Source: Odiellus spinosus
Taxonomy: Eukaryota > Arthropoda > Arachnida > Opiliones > Phalangiidae
Assembly (NCBI GenBank): GCA_963920705.1
Contig: OY987227.1
Coordinates: forward strand, 10,705,602 to 10,769,601
DNA length: 64,000 nucleotides
Direction: 5' to 3'
The notes beneath the pieces were generated by a model, which was not told the origin of the DNA, did not search any database, and saw only the letters and a list, made by a program, of their open reading frames with translations. Each line of letters starts with the position of its first letter. The first letter of the stretch is position 1. A program made the translations under genes and the position numbers. Of this stretch, positions 25,476-36,500 are shown piece after piece.

Positions 25476-25853
25476 CTACGGCTTACCGGGGTTAGATGCT
25501 CCTTCAGTCGGCGTCCCGTTCGTTAGACTGGCGAGCACTGCCGTTATAACCTGTCGTCGATTTAACGTTCAAGCGCGTAGTAGTCAACTTTACCATTGAG
25601 TAAAAGCTGAGCCAAGTTACTTTGGCCAATCAGATTATTGCCGAAATAAAAACCTTGAAGTGACGTATCGAATGCGCTCTTGCTTTACAGGAAAGCTTCA
25701 TACGGGCGCCTATGTGCCCTCAATGTAATTTGTTTTAATTGTTTATTTAAAAATATACTTAATTTTAAATTTTTTTAACACTTGAAAAATTGGTTTTGAG
25801 TTTAACTAAAGGGTTTGCAGCAAAAATATTTTAACACCGCACCATTCCTTTAA

Positions 25854-26779
25854 GCACGAATTAATGATCCACTTATTTGACGGATAAATATATCCGCGGA
25901 TAGACGTCGGCCAATCAGTGTGATATATTTTTAGTTTCAATCTCGGTACTGATTTTTGATTTATATATTTCAAAAATTAAAATTTCAGTTTTATTTTAAA
26001 TTTACGTTTTAAAAGGATACTAGACTCTGATAATAAGTTATTTTTAATAAATTAGTACTAATAAAATAATCGCAAAAGGTTTCGCGTTAGTTCGCGTTTA
26101 ATTATCAAATTAGGCTTAACTCCATTTCGAGAAATCTCACACGAAGAAAATGCCAAAACAGCAGCCAATCTGATGCCGTCTTGGGATGGGGAGTAAGGCT
26201 TTAATAATTAAATCAAAAAATTCCTTTTTATAAATTTATGGTGACAACGTCTTACTTTCATTCTACATGTATGTTGACTTTTAATATGTGTCTGCACTTT
26301 GGCATGATTTCATTGATCTGCATTCCGAAACGATGTTTACAATCATGAAGAATTGCGTTTCTATTGGATTGTAACCTATTTTTATTCAATTTTTCAGTTT
26401 GTTTAATTTTAAATCTATTGACATTAATTTATCGTGCAGTGGATAAATTAAAATTGTGCAACCTTTTAAAAATAAGTTACTATCAGAGTCTCATGTACAG
26501 GTTAAAAGAAACGTTTCTTTCACCCTTCCTTGAGTTCGGTAGTGGTGAGGGAAACATTAGTGGTAAATGTCTCTACGCGACTTATATTTAATTGAAAAAG
26601 GCTGCTACGCGTGCTAGCTGCAGTTATATACTAGATTTCTTTGAATAAAACCAAGTCAACGTTAGAGTTTTATCGGCCGACAAACCCAGCTCTCTTTTTC
26701 CTCAGATGAGCTGCTGATACCAAAATAGACCAACAGCCATGAAAATATTTCAATTTAGAGATATTCTAAAGTTTACTAA
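25854..26779. other. Intronic stretch without recognised genes
   Basis: At about 26005 a TTAA is followed by AAGGATACTAGACTCTGA, which resembles AAGGGATACTATAGACTCTG at about 62818, so it is probably the end of another small element. The 75-aa frame at 26364-26591 has no recognisable domain. Confidence 0.35.
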
Positions 26780-27507
26780 AGGGATAGTTAAATCATTTTA
26801 AATCAATAAAATATTTTATATCAATAACATCAGTCACAAAATAAATTTTATTATTAATCTCAAATATTAAAACTAAGCAAAAATGCGTGAAAAATCACGG
26901 GACATGTAAAATTTTAGAACTTTCCAGAATTAATTTTCTAGAATGGTCTAGAATGTTCTAGAATTTTCTAGAATGTTCTAGAATTTTCTAGAATGTTCTA
27001 GAATTTTCTAGAAATTTCTAGAATTTTCTAGAAATTTCTAGAATTTTCTAGAAATTTCTAGAATTTTCTAGAAATTTCCAGAATGTTCTAGAATTTTCCA
27101 GAATGATCTAGAATATTCCAGAATGTTCTAGAATATTCCAGAATGTTCTAGAATATTCCAGAATGTTCTAGAATATTCCAGAATGTTCTAGAATTTTCCA
27201 GAATGTTCTAGAATTTTCCAGAATGTTCTAGAATTTTCTAGAATGCTCTAAAATGTTCTAGAGTTTTATAAACCTGTCCAGACTCTTCTGGAACCTTCTA
27301 GAACATTCTAGAAGAAGTTGCGGACGTAAATTTATAGTGTTTGATTATTAACCATGGTGAAATATAAATTTAATTAACGTTTATTTAATAGTATAGCTAT
27401 ACTTAATAGTTTTAAAACCTCAAATTTTTTTAATATTTTTGTGAAGCTTTCGAACACACACACGCTTCTTTTCAACTCAGCCAAGAGCATTGTGTTACAG
27501 TATCCCT
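26780..27507. mobile_element. Putative TTAA-type MITE carrying the GAAnnTTC array
   Basis: Left end is AGGGATAGTTAAATCA after CTAA (26776-26779); right end is ACAGTATCCCT before TTAA (27508-27511). The inverted ends share AGGGATA, and the left flank is one base from TTAA. The middle is the phased array 26917-27313. The termini resemble the AGGG-starting ends of the foldback family. The short inverted repeat makes the boundaries tentative. Confidence 0.5.
26917..27313. repeat. 10-bp satellite of perfectly phased heat-shock-element pentamers
   Basis: From 26941 to 27240 there are 30 consecutive 10-bp units beginning GAA. Of these, 28 fit GAAnnTTCnn exactly (GAATGTTCTA, GAATTTTCTA, GAAATTTCTA, GAATATTCCA); the two exceptions are the first unit and GAATGATCTA. 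The flanks continue less regularly. Pairs of units form 20-bp higher-order repeats. Alternating GAA and TTC separated by 2 bp is the canonical binding pattern for heat shock factor. Whether it binds HSF is not known from sequence. Confidence 0.95.
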
Positions 27508-27513
27508 TTAAAA

Positions 27514-29500
27514 ATCTTCGACGGAAACCTTATTCCCAGCTAATCTCTTTGCAACTGTAAATATTCGGGTCGCAGAACGAGAAATATGAAGGATGGGACG
27601 AGGCTTTCGTGAAATCCTACTTATACTTATATAGAGACTTCACTGTCTAAATTCGAGTTTCGCTTTTCGTATAATTTTTCCTTAGGCCTTTAAAGGGAGG
27701 ATAAAAAGCCAAATCAAGTGATTATTTGTTATTGATCGAACTACGACTAAAGATAATACCTGTTTGCTTATAAAACGTTCAAGAAACGTCTCTGAAATTC
27801 GTAATTATATAAAAACAATATTTTGATTTTGAAATTAATTCAATTATTCAATTCAAGATTATTTAATTTGAATCCCAGAAACATACAATTAAGAAACGAT
27901 TTAGAGACAATTTCCGAAGATGTTATTGTACCCAAAACGTATTCATTTTTAGTATCATTCGAAATCAATATATAAATCACTTTATTTATAGTTTTTTTAA
28001 AACATTCTGGAAATGTGTATCTGAATTGTGGAAAAAACTGAAAAGAACCTCCGGCTAATCAAAAGACTCTTCAACTTTGGCTTCGGTTAAAATCCTTGAT
28101 ACGCGCTGTTTTAATCAAGAACGAAAGAGTATGCCTCAGCACGTGTCGCGGGGACTTATTTATTTAGCCAAATTAGTCGGAGGTTGTACTTCTAATTAAA
28201 TGCCAAAATCATAATGTTTCCTATTGTTCTAAAACTCAGCTAGATATTACTTTCTTGAATTACTCTTATTTTAAGAAACAGAAGCAATAAATATGATATA
28301 ATTTTTCTTTTCATCCTACCTTTAAAACCATATAATATAATATTATTTTTATTTCTGTCATTCCTTTGGTAAGTCGCGTATAGTTGAATATATATAGAGC
28401 GGGGAACATGGATTCGTGGATGCACTCGCGGGATCTATTTATAATTTTTATAAATGACGCCGCTAAACGATTGGGACCATATAGGAAAGGATAGAAGCTC
28501 GGAGCTCTCATAGCTGTATCTGGCAATAAACTAGCAGCCTAGCGCGCGCTTCTCTAAGTATTATCGCCATTAAAACGATTAGCGCCCCGTAAATGAAGGG
28601 CGGTTTCGGTTCCTGTGATCTCTAGAGATGGAGCTGATAGATAACGCCAAATCTCCAGCTTCATCTTTTCCTCCGAGCTGACTTTTAAATCGCAAAATCC
28701 CCTTTCGAGTTGTCAGCGCGTGTTAAGCTCGTTACTTACAATATTTCATTAAGAAACAAGACCCCATGAAGCCTACCTTTACGTACCAGTACGTACTGCA
28801 AATTAAAATTGAATTTAATACGGTTCCTAAATACTAAAGCGTACGCGTTTCTCTTCAAATTTCTCTAAGAGATCTTTGTATTCGAGTAAATAGTCACATT
28901 CGGTTCGCGAGTTAATTTAGGGTTTTCTTTATTTATATTCTTAATTTGTATCAAAAAAGATGTGAAGAAATTAATTTAAATTTCATATTAACGACCTTTT
29001 TAACGTTTATTCTTTAATTAACTAATATGATATTAGTTTAAAATTATTATTTTGATACGGTTTAGTCGTACATATCCCCTTAATCCGTTTTTCGACCCGA
29101 TTTTGATTATTTTTAACCGTTTTTTCGTCACTTTCTAAGGTCGCGATAAAGTATTATCTCGGTTCTCTTTAAAAAACATATATCTCAGCAATCGTAATCG
29201 AGTTTTCATACCAAGCTCTCCTTTTTCCGAATCGTTTAGTAGCTTAGGGTTTTATGAAGTTGGTTTTTATTATAACATTACCACGCTAAATTTAATCTAA
29301 TTTTTTTTAAAGAAGGTTGTCTAAATAATGGGCTACTTAAGACTTGGAATAATTAATATAATTATATATTCTGACTCTTAAATTACCCTATTCTCGTATA
29401 TATCTTATAATTAATGTACATTTTGATGTATATAGGGAAGGAAGTTGGCAAAGACTTCATTTTTCTCCATTACTTATAGCCGAGGAGGGACAACACCCCT
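27514..29500. other. Intronic stretch without recognised genes
   Basis: AT-rich. Overlapping minus-strand frames at 28240-28526 show no domain. A CpG-richer patch lies at about 28530-28620. No repeat family is recognised. Confidence 0.35.
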
Positions 29501-29930
29501 ACAAATCTCGTACAGTCAAAGATCCTCCACAAATCTTTAAATCTTTCAATCCTCTAATTTTTTTTAATCCCGATGCAATCTTCAAATCTTTTATATCCTC
29601 AACAAATCTTTAAATATTTATAATTCCGAATCAATCTTGAAATCTTTCAAATCCTCAATAAATCTTCAAATCTTTCAAATCCGGAATCAATCTTCAAATC
29701 TTTCAAATCCGGAATCAATCTTCAAATCTTTCAAATTCTAATCATTCAATTCCTAGTAAATCATTCAAATCATTTACACATATCTTCAAATCATGAACCA
29801 ATCCAAAAAAAAATTGAAATCGTGATTAAATCTCCAAATACTCAAATTCCCGATAAATCTTCAAATCCTTGACAAATATCGAATCCCGAAAATTTGTTAA
29901 TACATCAAATCTCTTACACATTCTTTTTCT
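29501..29930. repeat. Degenerate tandem repeat, unit about 28 bp
   Basis: Built of CAATCTTCAAATC, TTTCAAATCC and GGAATC blocks. Best conserved at about 29640-29740, where a 28-bp unit repeats; increasingly degenerate on both sides. Confidence 0.8.
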
Positions 29931-31216
29931 AACGTAGGAACTATAACGCCCCAACTTCTACCATTTTACCACTTTGATGAGATATTATTTAAATTATAAG
30001 CGAATTTTTATAGGCTCAGTGCATAGAGGGATGAGGGCTTTTAAGCATTTGGCAGTCTATTTAATTTAATGGAAAGGTTAGGTATAAAGAGTTTTGAATA
30101 TAAAGAAGATAAATACGCGGCTTCCTAGAGATGAAGGAAGAAAAAAGACGAATGACTCTGTTAGAGGCGCACGCGGCGACTGGAATTTTTTTTCCTTCGT
30201 CTGAGAATGTTGATGGCTTGAAAAGTGTGCCGTACAAAAATCCAACACTCACTTTATTTCCTAAAGCTCAAAATAAAGCTTCCCTAGGCGTATATTTAAA
30301 GTTTCTGGGAATTAAATATTATTATTGTTATTACAGTATTATTATTACTGTAATTATTCTAGTTTTAGAGTTATTTTAATTTTTAATATATATTCTAGGG
30401 TAATAAAAATGATTGCCATTATCTGAAACGTGTCATGTTTCCACTATTCTAATATAAAAAACAATATAAAGAAGCGTAAACTCAGAATTTTATCTCCTGG
30501 TATCAAATTAATTCATTTGCTTACCTTAAAATTTTGCTAAAATATAAATATGCCTGCATTAATTAATATGGACACCTACAATCCAAGTATATTACTATTT
30601 TTTTTTTTTTTTTTAATTTTAGATACACTCCAGTCTGCGGAAATCTCAGTATGTTAAGTCTAATTGCGAACTTATTGGTAAGTTATAATTTATATTTCAA
30701 GTTAATTAATAGTTAAATAGTTTACTTGTGGTATTCTCGCTGTTTAGCTTTTCTAGTTGAATCGCATTATAATTTTTTTTTAATATTGTCAATTGTTCGT
30801 AACGGTTCGAACAAAATAACTTGTAACATTAAATTGATAATTTCACGGATTCCGAAGTAATATATACTTAATCTCCAACCGCTCTAGTATAAATAAAAAC
30901 TTCTTATATCTCTTTAAACTCTGTACGATATTTATAGCAAAAAATACCATCTGCAAGCAGCTAGCGAACCATTAACAAATCCCTTTTACATGGAGTTTTT
31001 AATTCTCATTGCATGCGCGACTGTCGCGTGGTTTTACAATTTATATCAATTATATTCTTTATTTCAGCGACTCTCAACCGCTTTCATCCTTTATATATGT
31101 GTATCTTACCGTTTCTAATTCCACGTATAGCTTCTAAGAGAGTTAGCTAGCTCTAACATATAAATTGTCTATATCCACGCCAGAGATATAGAGATTTCTT
31201 CGAACTAAAGTGGCCA
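29931..31216. other. Intronic stretch without recognised genes
   Basis: Includes poly-T (30598-30615). A small inverted repeat around 30320-30360 (ATTATTATTGTTATTACAGT followed by ATTATTATTACTGTAATTAT) reflects AT-rich simple sequence. Frames at 30061-30379 overlap on both strands and lack domains. Confidence 0.35.
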
Positions 31217-31560
31217 TGAAACCAGAAACAAAATTGAATTTGGTATAGCATTTTCGTATCAAAATTGGACTTCATGGAGATCACTTGAACTCATTGTATA
31301 ATGACTAGCGACCAATGACATTGGTCGATGGCTCTTATATGGGGAATACAGGATCTCCATGATCAATGTCATTGGTCGCTGTAGTCAGTATACGGGGAGT
31401 TCAGGATAGCTCCACGAATCCAGCTAAGCTAAGCCTATTTTGATGGCAAGTTTCAAAATTTATTTCTAGTTTTTTTTTTTTTTTTTTTACTGTTGGATTA
31501 GGCTTATTTAAACGTTTAAGGAATCGATAAAAATATTTGTTTTTAGGTTGCATTCTCCCT
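31217..31560. mobile_element. Foldback MITE, 3' part (copy 3)
   Basis: Holds the central GACCAATGACATTGGTC palindrome, CCAGCTAAG..AAGCCTATTTTGATGG, a long poly-T, GGATTAGGCTTATTTAAACG and the terminal AGGTTGCATTCTCCCT, followed by a perfect TTAA (31561-31564). The left arm is mostly lost. The orientation shown matches the right half of copy 1. Confidence 0.75.
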
Positions 31561-31564
31561 TTAA

Positions 31565-33418
31565 AATATATATAGAATATAAAAATATTACATAAAGTTT
31601 TTGGAAACAAAATATTAACACTTGTTACGTTATCGATCACAATTATCGCGTGATAACGGAACACCAACGTTCAACTAAAGAAAGGCCTCGGCTCAAAACG
31701 ACTCTTAAATGAAGTTAAATGACCTTTTCTCTGTTAAAATAGTTTTAATTTCAAATATATAACAGAATGACTTGAACTTGGCGATATTTGCGATGTAACG
31801 GGAGTGTCCGAGGGACAAATTGCCATTTCATTTATATTAATAGTTGTCTCCGTAACTCGAGGATTTGAAGTAGATACACCCTAAATAATACCGACTGCAT
31901 CAATCTCTTTTTCAAACCTTAGAGGTCTTTATAGCTTTTAAAAAACCCTGGGTGAGCTCCCGGCGAAAAAGATGAAGATACAAAAAAAATTAGACATCAG
32001 TAATTTTTTTTTCGCATATAGTCGTACGCAATTTTAAAATGGATTAAAGTTTTCATGGAAAAACTACTTTTTGTAATTAAATTATGTCCAAACAAAGGCT
32101 GCAAACGTTTATATATATTAGAAAAACGATTCCCCATACATCAAGTTGCTGTTCTATTTTTAAGATCATCTTCTCCGCGTTCAAATTTAATTTATTTCAT
32201 ACGCGGCGCGCTGTAGGGGACAAATCTAACGCGTATTAATACCTTAAGTAACTTACAACCGGAAGTAAAATAGTTTCAGAAATTTAGGATTGGAATTTGG
32301 AAATGGAATAACTGTACGCAATGCGATGCGATGCAAAATCGAGAGTCGGACTAGAATTCCTCGGGCCGATTTAAGTTAAACTCTCTCGCGCGCTTTTTCT
32401 ATATCTCTCTCTCTCTCTCTATTCCGGGGAAGCGTAGCGAAATTTTACAAATGATGGTTGATGTAGAGTCGTTAGGAAGTCATTTAAGCTTGAAACTATT
32501 TCTGCGCGACCCGCCGAAGAGGGTCGAGGGCTCCAGGCAACGTATAAACGAATCGGCTGCGCTTTTTCGCTATTTTGAGACACTTCATATATAGCTAGGT
32601 TCGCGTATGCGCGGAGAAAACCTCCGAGAAAATCTAAGATACTGTATTTTAATTACGCTAATAGAATTCCGACCAATTTTTTTCGCGTATCTCGTAACCA
32701 AGATTCTTTTATTGAAACTAAAAATGAATTCAGCCCATCTTCATTATTCTCAAAATAGGCTAAATTCAATCGGGAAATAATACGAAGGAATATTGAAATC
32801 AATTTTTAATTTTCTTGGAAATTAGGTTTAATTTGCCTATACGGAAGCGATTCAACGAGAGATTTTAAACTCTATGGATTCATATTCGGCTTACTTTCCG
32901 TGTAAATTAAAAATTGATTTCAAAGACTTGTTCTCAAATTCTCCTCTAAAAAATAATAAAATTTTTTACTCCGGCCTAGTCCATGACAAACACTCGCCAT
33001 GCTAGTATCACTTAAAGAAGAGTATGATAAAATATATATAATTACTCTTAGAAGTTAGCTATGCATTTCTTTCCATAGAACCTATACCTAACTCTTAAGT
33101 AACTTTTTGTCTGTGGGGTTTTGAGCTCGCGACGATTGGCTCATTTCGAAGCACCCGATAGCCTTTTACCCGTTACATATAGTGCGCAACTGCCACGGGC
33201 ATTCCTTATGATATTATTGATTAAAACTATATAATAAAGGGAGACAGCAAAGAGCCATGGGGGAAAGAATGCCTGAGGTCATGGAACCCCCTTACTGGGG
33301 GAGCGCTTGTAAGGGCGAATTCAAGGGGGCTGGCACCGAAGTGATAGATAGAAACCTCTGCCGCATCAAAGTCTCCCTTGCTGACTCCATATATGCTCGT
33401 ATATCCGTTAAAAAGATT
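31565..33418. other. Intronic stretch adjoining the homeodomain exon
   Basis: Contains a CT run (32403-32420) and AT-rich DNA. CpG-richer sequence at 32430-32640 could be regulatory, but no specific site stands out. In the ORF frame, coding beyond the donor at 33424 to 33227 is read-through into the intron. Confidence 0.35.
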
Positions 33419-33424
33419 TCTTAC

Positions 33425-33954
33425 CTGAGTTTCTGTGACGTTTAGAAGTTTGGCCATGTCGGCGCGTTCGCTCGAAGATAAATATTTTTTTATTTCGAAC
33501 TGTTTTTCCAATTCGAATATTTGTCGTCCCGTGAAGGTCGTCCTGGCTTTTTTCTTCTTGGCCTTTTCGGCCGCCGCCGCTGCCGCAGCCGCGGCCGCCG
33601 AATTGGGCGAGACGCTACCGTCGAGAGGTGGCGCCGTGGGTCCCGGGGCACCCCCGACCCCTATACTGGAATTGCTGTTCTCGCTGCAGATGGACGGCAC
33701 TCCGCTGCTCCCGGCCCCCAAAGGGTTGTTCCCCTGCTGATGAGCGCTTCCGTTTTGGTGCAGCGTCGAAGTGGCTTGCTGGACGTGGGCCGGTGGCGGT
33801 TGAACGGGAGGCCGTGGTAGGCCGGTCGCGGTAATGGGGTTAACTGTGTCGACCACGAGTGGGATGGCCGTATGTTGTAGGCCGTTTTGATTAGAAATAG
33901 TCACGGGAGCCGCTTTTTCTTTTTTCCTTTTCGTTCCTTTTGGTCTTTCTGTTC
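33425..33954 (-). CDS. NK7: Internal coding exon of an NK7-like homeobox gene (linker and homeodomain residues 1-44)
   Basis: This exon supplies helices 1 and 2 of the homeodomain. The acceptor is a T-rich tract ending CAG (33955-33957), directly before GAACAGAAAG. The donor is CAG followed by GTAAGA at 33424 downwards. The protein starts with a basic segment ([13 protein letters not shown]), followed by about 110 residues rich in Pro, Ser, Gly and Gln, a ten-Ala run, and [20 protein letters not shown]. It ends at NVTETQ, homeodomain position 44. The intron at 44/45 is a position I recall from several NK-like and related homeobox genes. The exon is 530 nt long. Its first codon is split (phase 1), so an upstream exon is required; it must supply the initiator Met and any EH1 motif. 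An ATG at 33977-33979 continues in this frame, but it lies across the polypyrimidine tract and is probably intronic. Confidence 0.87.
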
Positions 33955-34140
33955 CTGAAAAAAAAAATAATAAATCCATTTTAAATATTAGGGAATGGTA
34001 AATGATAGCAACAATTTAAAGAAAAAGATCCCAAAAAATAGCCTCTTAGATTTCTATACTATAATTAAATATCTTAATCCCAGATTTTAGGAATTAAAAG
34101 TCAACAAAATTTTAATTTCAGTAAACTACATTACTACTTG
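33955..34140 (-). other. Phase-1 acceptor and upstream intron of the homeobox gene
   Basis: On the minus strand a T-rich tract (TTATTATTTTTTTTTTCAG, 33955-33973) precedes the exon. Further upstream is the repeat-rich 34141-39198 block. No upstream exon is identified anywhere up to 64000. Confidence 0.6.
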
Positions 34141-34146
34141 TTATTA

Positions 34147-34170
34147 GGATAAACACGTTCGTGTTTATCC
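34147..34170. repeat. Perfect hairpin at the end of unit 1
   Basis: GGATAAACACG, TT, then CGTGTTTATCC: an 11-bp stem and a 2-nt loop. The same hairpin appears twice in a row at 36506-36555 between the two units. Confidence 0.9.
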
Positions 34171-34245
34171 CTTTATCTGAACTCGAATTTCATCAGAAAC
34201 CGTAATGTCTTTTCCAATGGACCCGCGGCGCTTGATAACTGAAAG

Positions 34246-34269
34246 CGTCGTCGTCGTCGTCGTCGTCGT
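34246..34269. repeat. CGT trinucleotide microsatellite
   Basis: Eight CGT repeats; a matching run lies at 36591-36614 in unit 2. They yield artefactual poly-Thr or poly-Arg frames on the minus strand. Confidence 0.9.
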
Positions 34270-34413
34270 TTCCCTCTTCCCACCGTCCACTGAATTCGAA
34301 TTAATACAGACAAAGGTACTTTTGAAAAAATTTGATAAGACTTCGATCAGGTACAAGAGTATCTCTAGTTAAACACAGATTTCAATAATGAAATGTTGAT
34401 TAAGTATACGAAG

Positions 34414-34830
34414 TAATAGAAAGTAAGGTACCTGAATGGGTTACAAAAGGGTGAAATCTTAAGCTTAGCCGAGCTTTACTAATTGCTTCAAAATGAATAA
34501 ACAAAAATTTTATTTCTTAAACAGTAGAATGATAAGGAATATCCATCGAATTCGAGTTAATAGAAAGTAAGGCGCCTGAATGGGTTACAAAAGGGTGAAA
34601 TCATAAGCTTAGCCGAGCTTTATTAATTGCTTCAAAATGGTAAACAAAATTTTATTTCTTAAACAGTAGAATGATAATGAATATCCATCGAATTCGAGTT
34701 AATAGAGAGACAGATGCCTGTATGGGTGACGAAAAGGGTAAAACATATAACTAGCCGAGCATTATTAATTGGCTTTAAATTGATAAACAAAAATTGATTT
34801 TATTAAACAGTTGATAAGTTTTTTTTAATG
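34414..34830. repeat. Three tandem ~143-bp repeats in unit 1
   Basis: TAATAGA(A/G)AG starts at 34414, 34558 and 34700. Each unit contains GGGTTACAAAAGGGTGAAAT, AGCTTAGCCGAGC and TTAAACAGT, or variants of these. The third unit is more diverged and shorter. Confidence 0.9.
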
Positions 34831-35762
34831 GCATTTTTTATCGTTAACGGAAAATTGCATTTATTGGGTTCTTTTACTAGGGTAGCCCTCTTCAGCCGTC
34901 TAATTTTGACTATTATGTCATATCATGAGTATCCCATTATATTCACCCTAATTCACCGTAATTAAAAAGTTGGAATGATTTTCTTATCATTTGATTTTTT
35001 AACTTTAATAATATATCTCTTCTCGGCCTATATAAACGAGATTTGCATATTCAGAACTCACAGATGCACTGTACCAATGCGTGGTTTACGTTAGCGTTTA
35101 AAATTGTGGCGAGCCCTCTCGTTTGTGCAATGGTGACGTCTTCGATTGTTTAGGCAATCGTTTCTCACCTATATTTCGGTGATAAGAGACTCATTTCTCA
35201 CGATCTTTTGGGTAGAGTACTCGAATAAACCGAAGCGATTGAATGTAAATCGCCTTACCTAGAAATGTGGCCAATATAATATAGTAAGTCACTGTAAAAA
35301 CATTTCACAATGAGAGTTCTAGGGATTAAATATCACTCGAGTTGGACTTCATATCCTGCCAAGTGCTCGATTACACATGAAATTTATAGTTTAACGTTTT
35401 CAATCTCTACTTTATTTTTTAAAATACTTGAGTTTTGCGACTAGGATGTGCTTTAGATCCACATTACAACTACGTAATAACGTTGCTATTAAGTAGTTGA
35501 CCAATTATGGAAGTCTGTATCTAAATCACGTCTAACTCAATTATAATAAAAAATAAAGATTTAGAATTTTAAATAGGATATACGAAACGGAAATTGATGT
35601 CGGCGAGTTAAATAAACGGCCACATACTTCTGGTCTCCAGAATTATGTTCTCATGCTGCTTTAAAGAATTGTTTCGCTTTCCATGCTCATTTTTTGTCGA
35701 TGCGATTCAATATTATAAATTTAATCTCTAGCTCGGTCTAGCCCGTCCCTCTTGTAATATTT

Positions 35763-36175
35763 TAGGTAAGGCTAGGTTAGTTAATCCCTCGACCTCCCCC
35801 GTCCATCTGGTAATCTTTAAGGTGAGGTTCGGTTAGTTAATCCCTCTAATTAGCCAATCCTTCCAACTAGTTAATCCTTAGCTCGGGCTATTTGTAATAT
35901 TTTAGGTAAGGCTAGGTTAGGTTAGTTAATTCCTCGAATTAGCCCATCGTTCCAACTAGTTAATCCCTCGGGTTACTCATTCCATCAAGTAATCTTTAAG
36001 GTTAAATTAGGTTAATTAAACACTGGAAATAGCCCATCCCTCCAACTAGGTAATCCCTATAACTCGGGCTAACCCGTTCCTCTTGTAGTATTTTAGGTAA
36101 GATTAGTTTAGGTTAGTTAATCAATTGAACTAGCCCATCCCTGTTTTACAACTTAGGTAAGGTTAGGTTAGTTAA
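35763..36175. repeat. Degenerate TTAGG-rich block in unit 1
   Basis: Repeated words TAGGTTAGGTTAGTTAAT, AATCCCTC.AACTAGCCCATC and GGTAAGGCTAGG at irregular spacing; the same block occurs at 38103-38515. It resembles arthropod telomere words only superficially. Confidence 0.7.
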
Positions 36176-36500
36176 TCTCTGCCTTTCGTGATTTGTACCA
36201 GGGTCTCAATTACGAATAGATTGAAGCCTCAATTAAACGCTTTAATTTTTATTCAGCATTAGTAAGAATTAAAGTTCAATAAACCTATAAAGCAAAATAG
36301 TGAAATGTGGAAAAGGTGTATATTTTTGGAGAAAAAAGGACAGAAATTATACAAAAAAGAGGTTGCTTCGCACCCTTAAAAAAACTCTTTATCTAACTCG
36401 AATCAAACCCGTGAAGGGACAGAAATTATTTGTTAGAGAAAGAGCAATTTCATATCTTTAAAATTATAGTTAGTAGATTTAGTCTACTACTTCAAAGATT

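Larger units (their letters stand above)
24784..25849 (+). mobile_element. TTAA-flanked DNA transposon remnant with a THAP-domain exon
   Basis: Left end is TTAA then AGGAATGGTTCACC; right end is GCACCATTCCT then TTAA. The perfect part of the terminal inverted repeat is AGGAATGGT, with intact TTAA on each side (24780-24783 and 25850-25853). The interior encodes a THAP zinc-finger exon near the left end and has a GC-richer right half (25400-25700). TTAA duplication plus a THAP domain suggests a Kolobok-like element, though piggyBac-type and other THAP transposons are alternatives. At about 1.07 kb it is too short for a full transposase, so it is a deletion derivative. Confidence 0.7.
1198..33424 (-). 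other. 32.2-kb phase-0 intron splitting the homeodomain
   Basis: The intron is bounded by GTAAGA (donor, minus strand, 33419-33424) and ATTCACAG (acceptor, 1198-1205). Its size is inferred from the perfect continuity of the homeodomain across the junction. No convincing host exon is seen inside it. It holds the foldback elements, MITE, THAP-bearing element, GAAnnTTC array and minisatellites listed separately. An additional small or alternative exon cannot be excluded by eye. Confidence 0.8.
34141..36500 (-). mobile_element. 2.35-kb non-coding element, unit 1 (possible Helitron/Helentron-like)
   Basis: Near-identical to 36501-38846 with scattered substitutions. Read on the minus strand, it starts AAAATCTTTGAAGTAGTAG, contains blocks of AACCTAACC-type words (35763-36175), three ~143-bp tandem repeats (34414-34830) and a CGA trinucleotide run. 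It ends in the hairpin GGATAAACACG AA CGTGTTTATCC just before TAATAA. It has no ORF. A hairpin at the 3' end, an internal minisatellite and a head-to-tail neighbour are features of rolling-circle elements (known from DINE-1/HINE-type elements). The assignment is inference; no Rep/helicase is present and TC...CTRR termini are not clear. Confidence 0.65.

Noticed and set aside
33257..33834. Several plus-strand frames over the homeobox exon
   Set aside because: They are shadows of the GC-rich minus-strand coding exon, rich in Arg, Ala and Pro with no domain; the minus frame has a homeodomain and matching splice sites.
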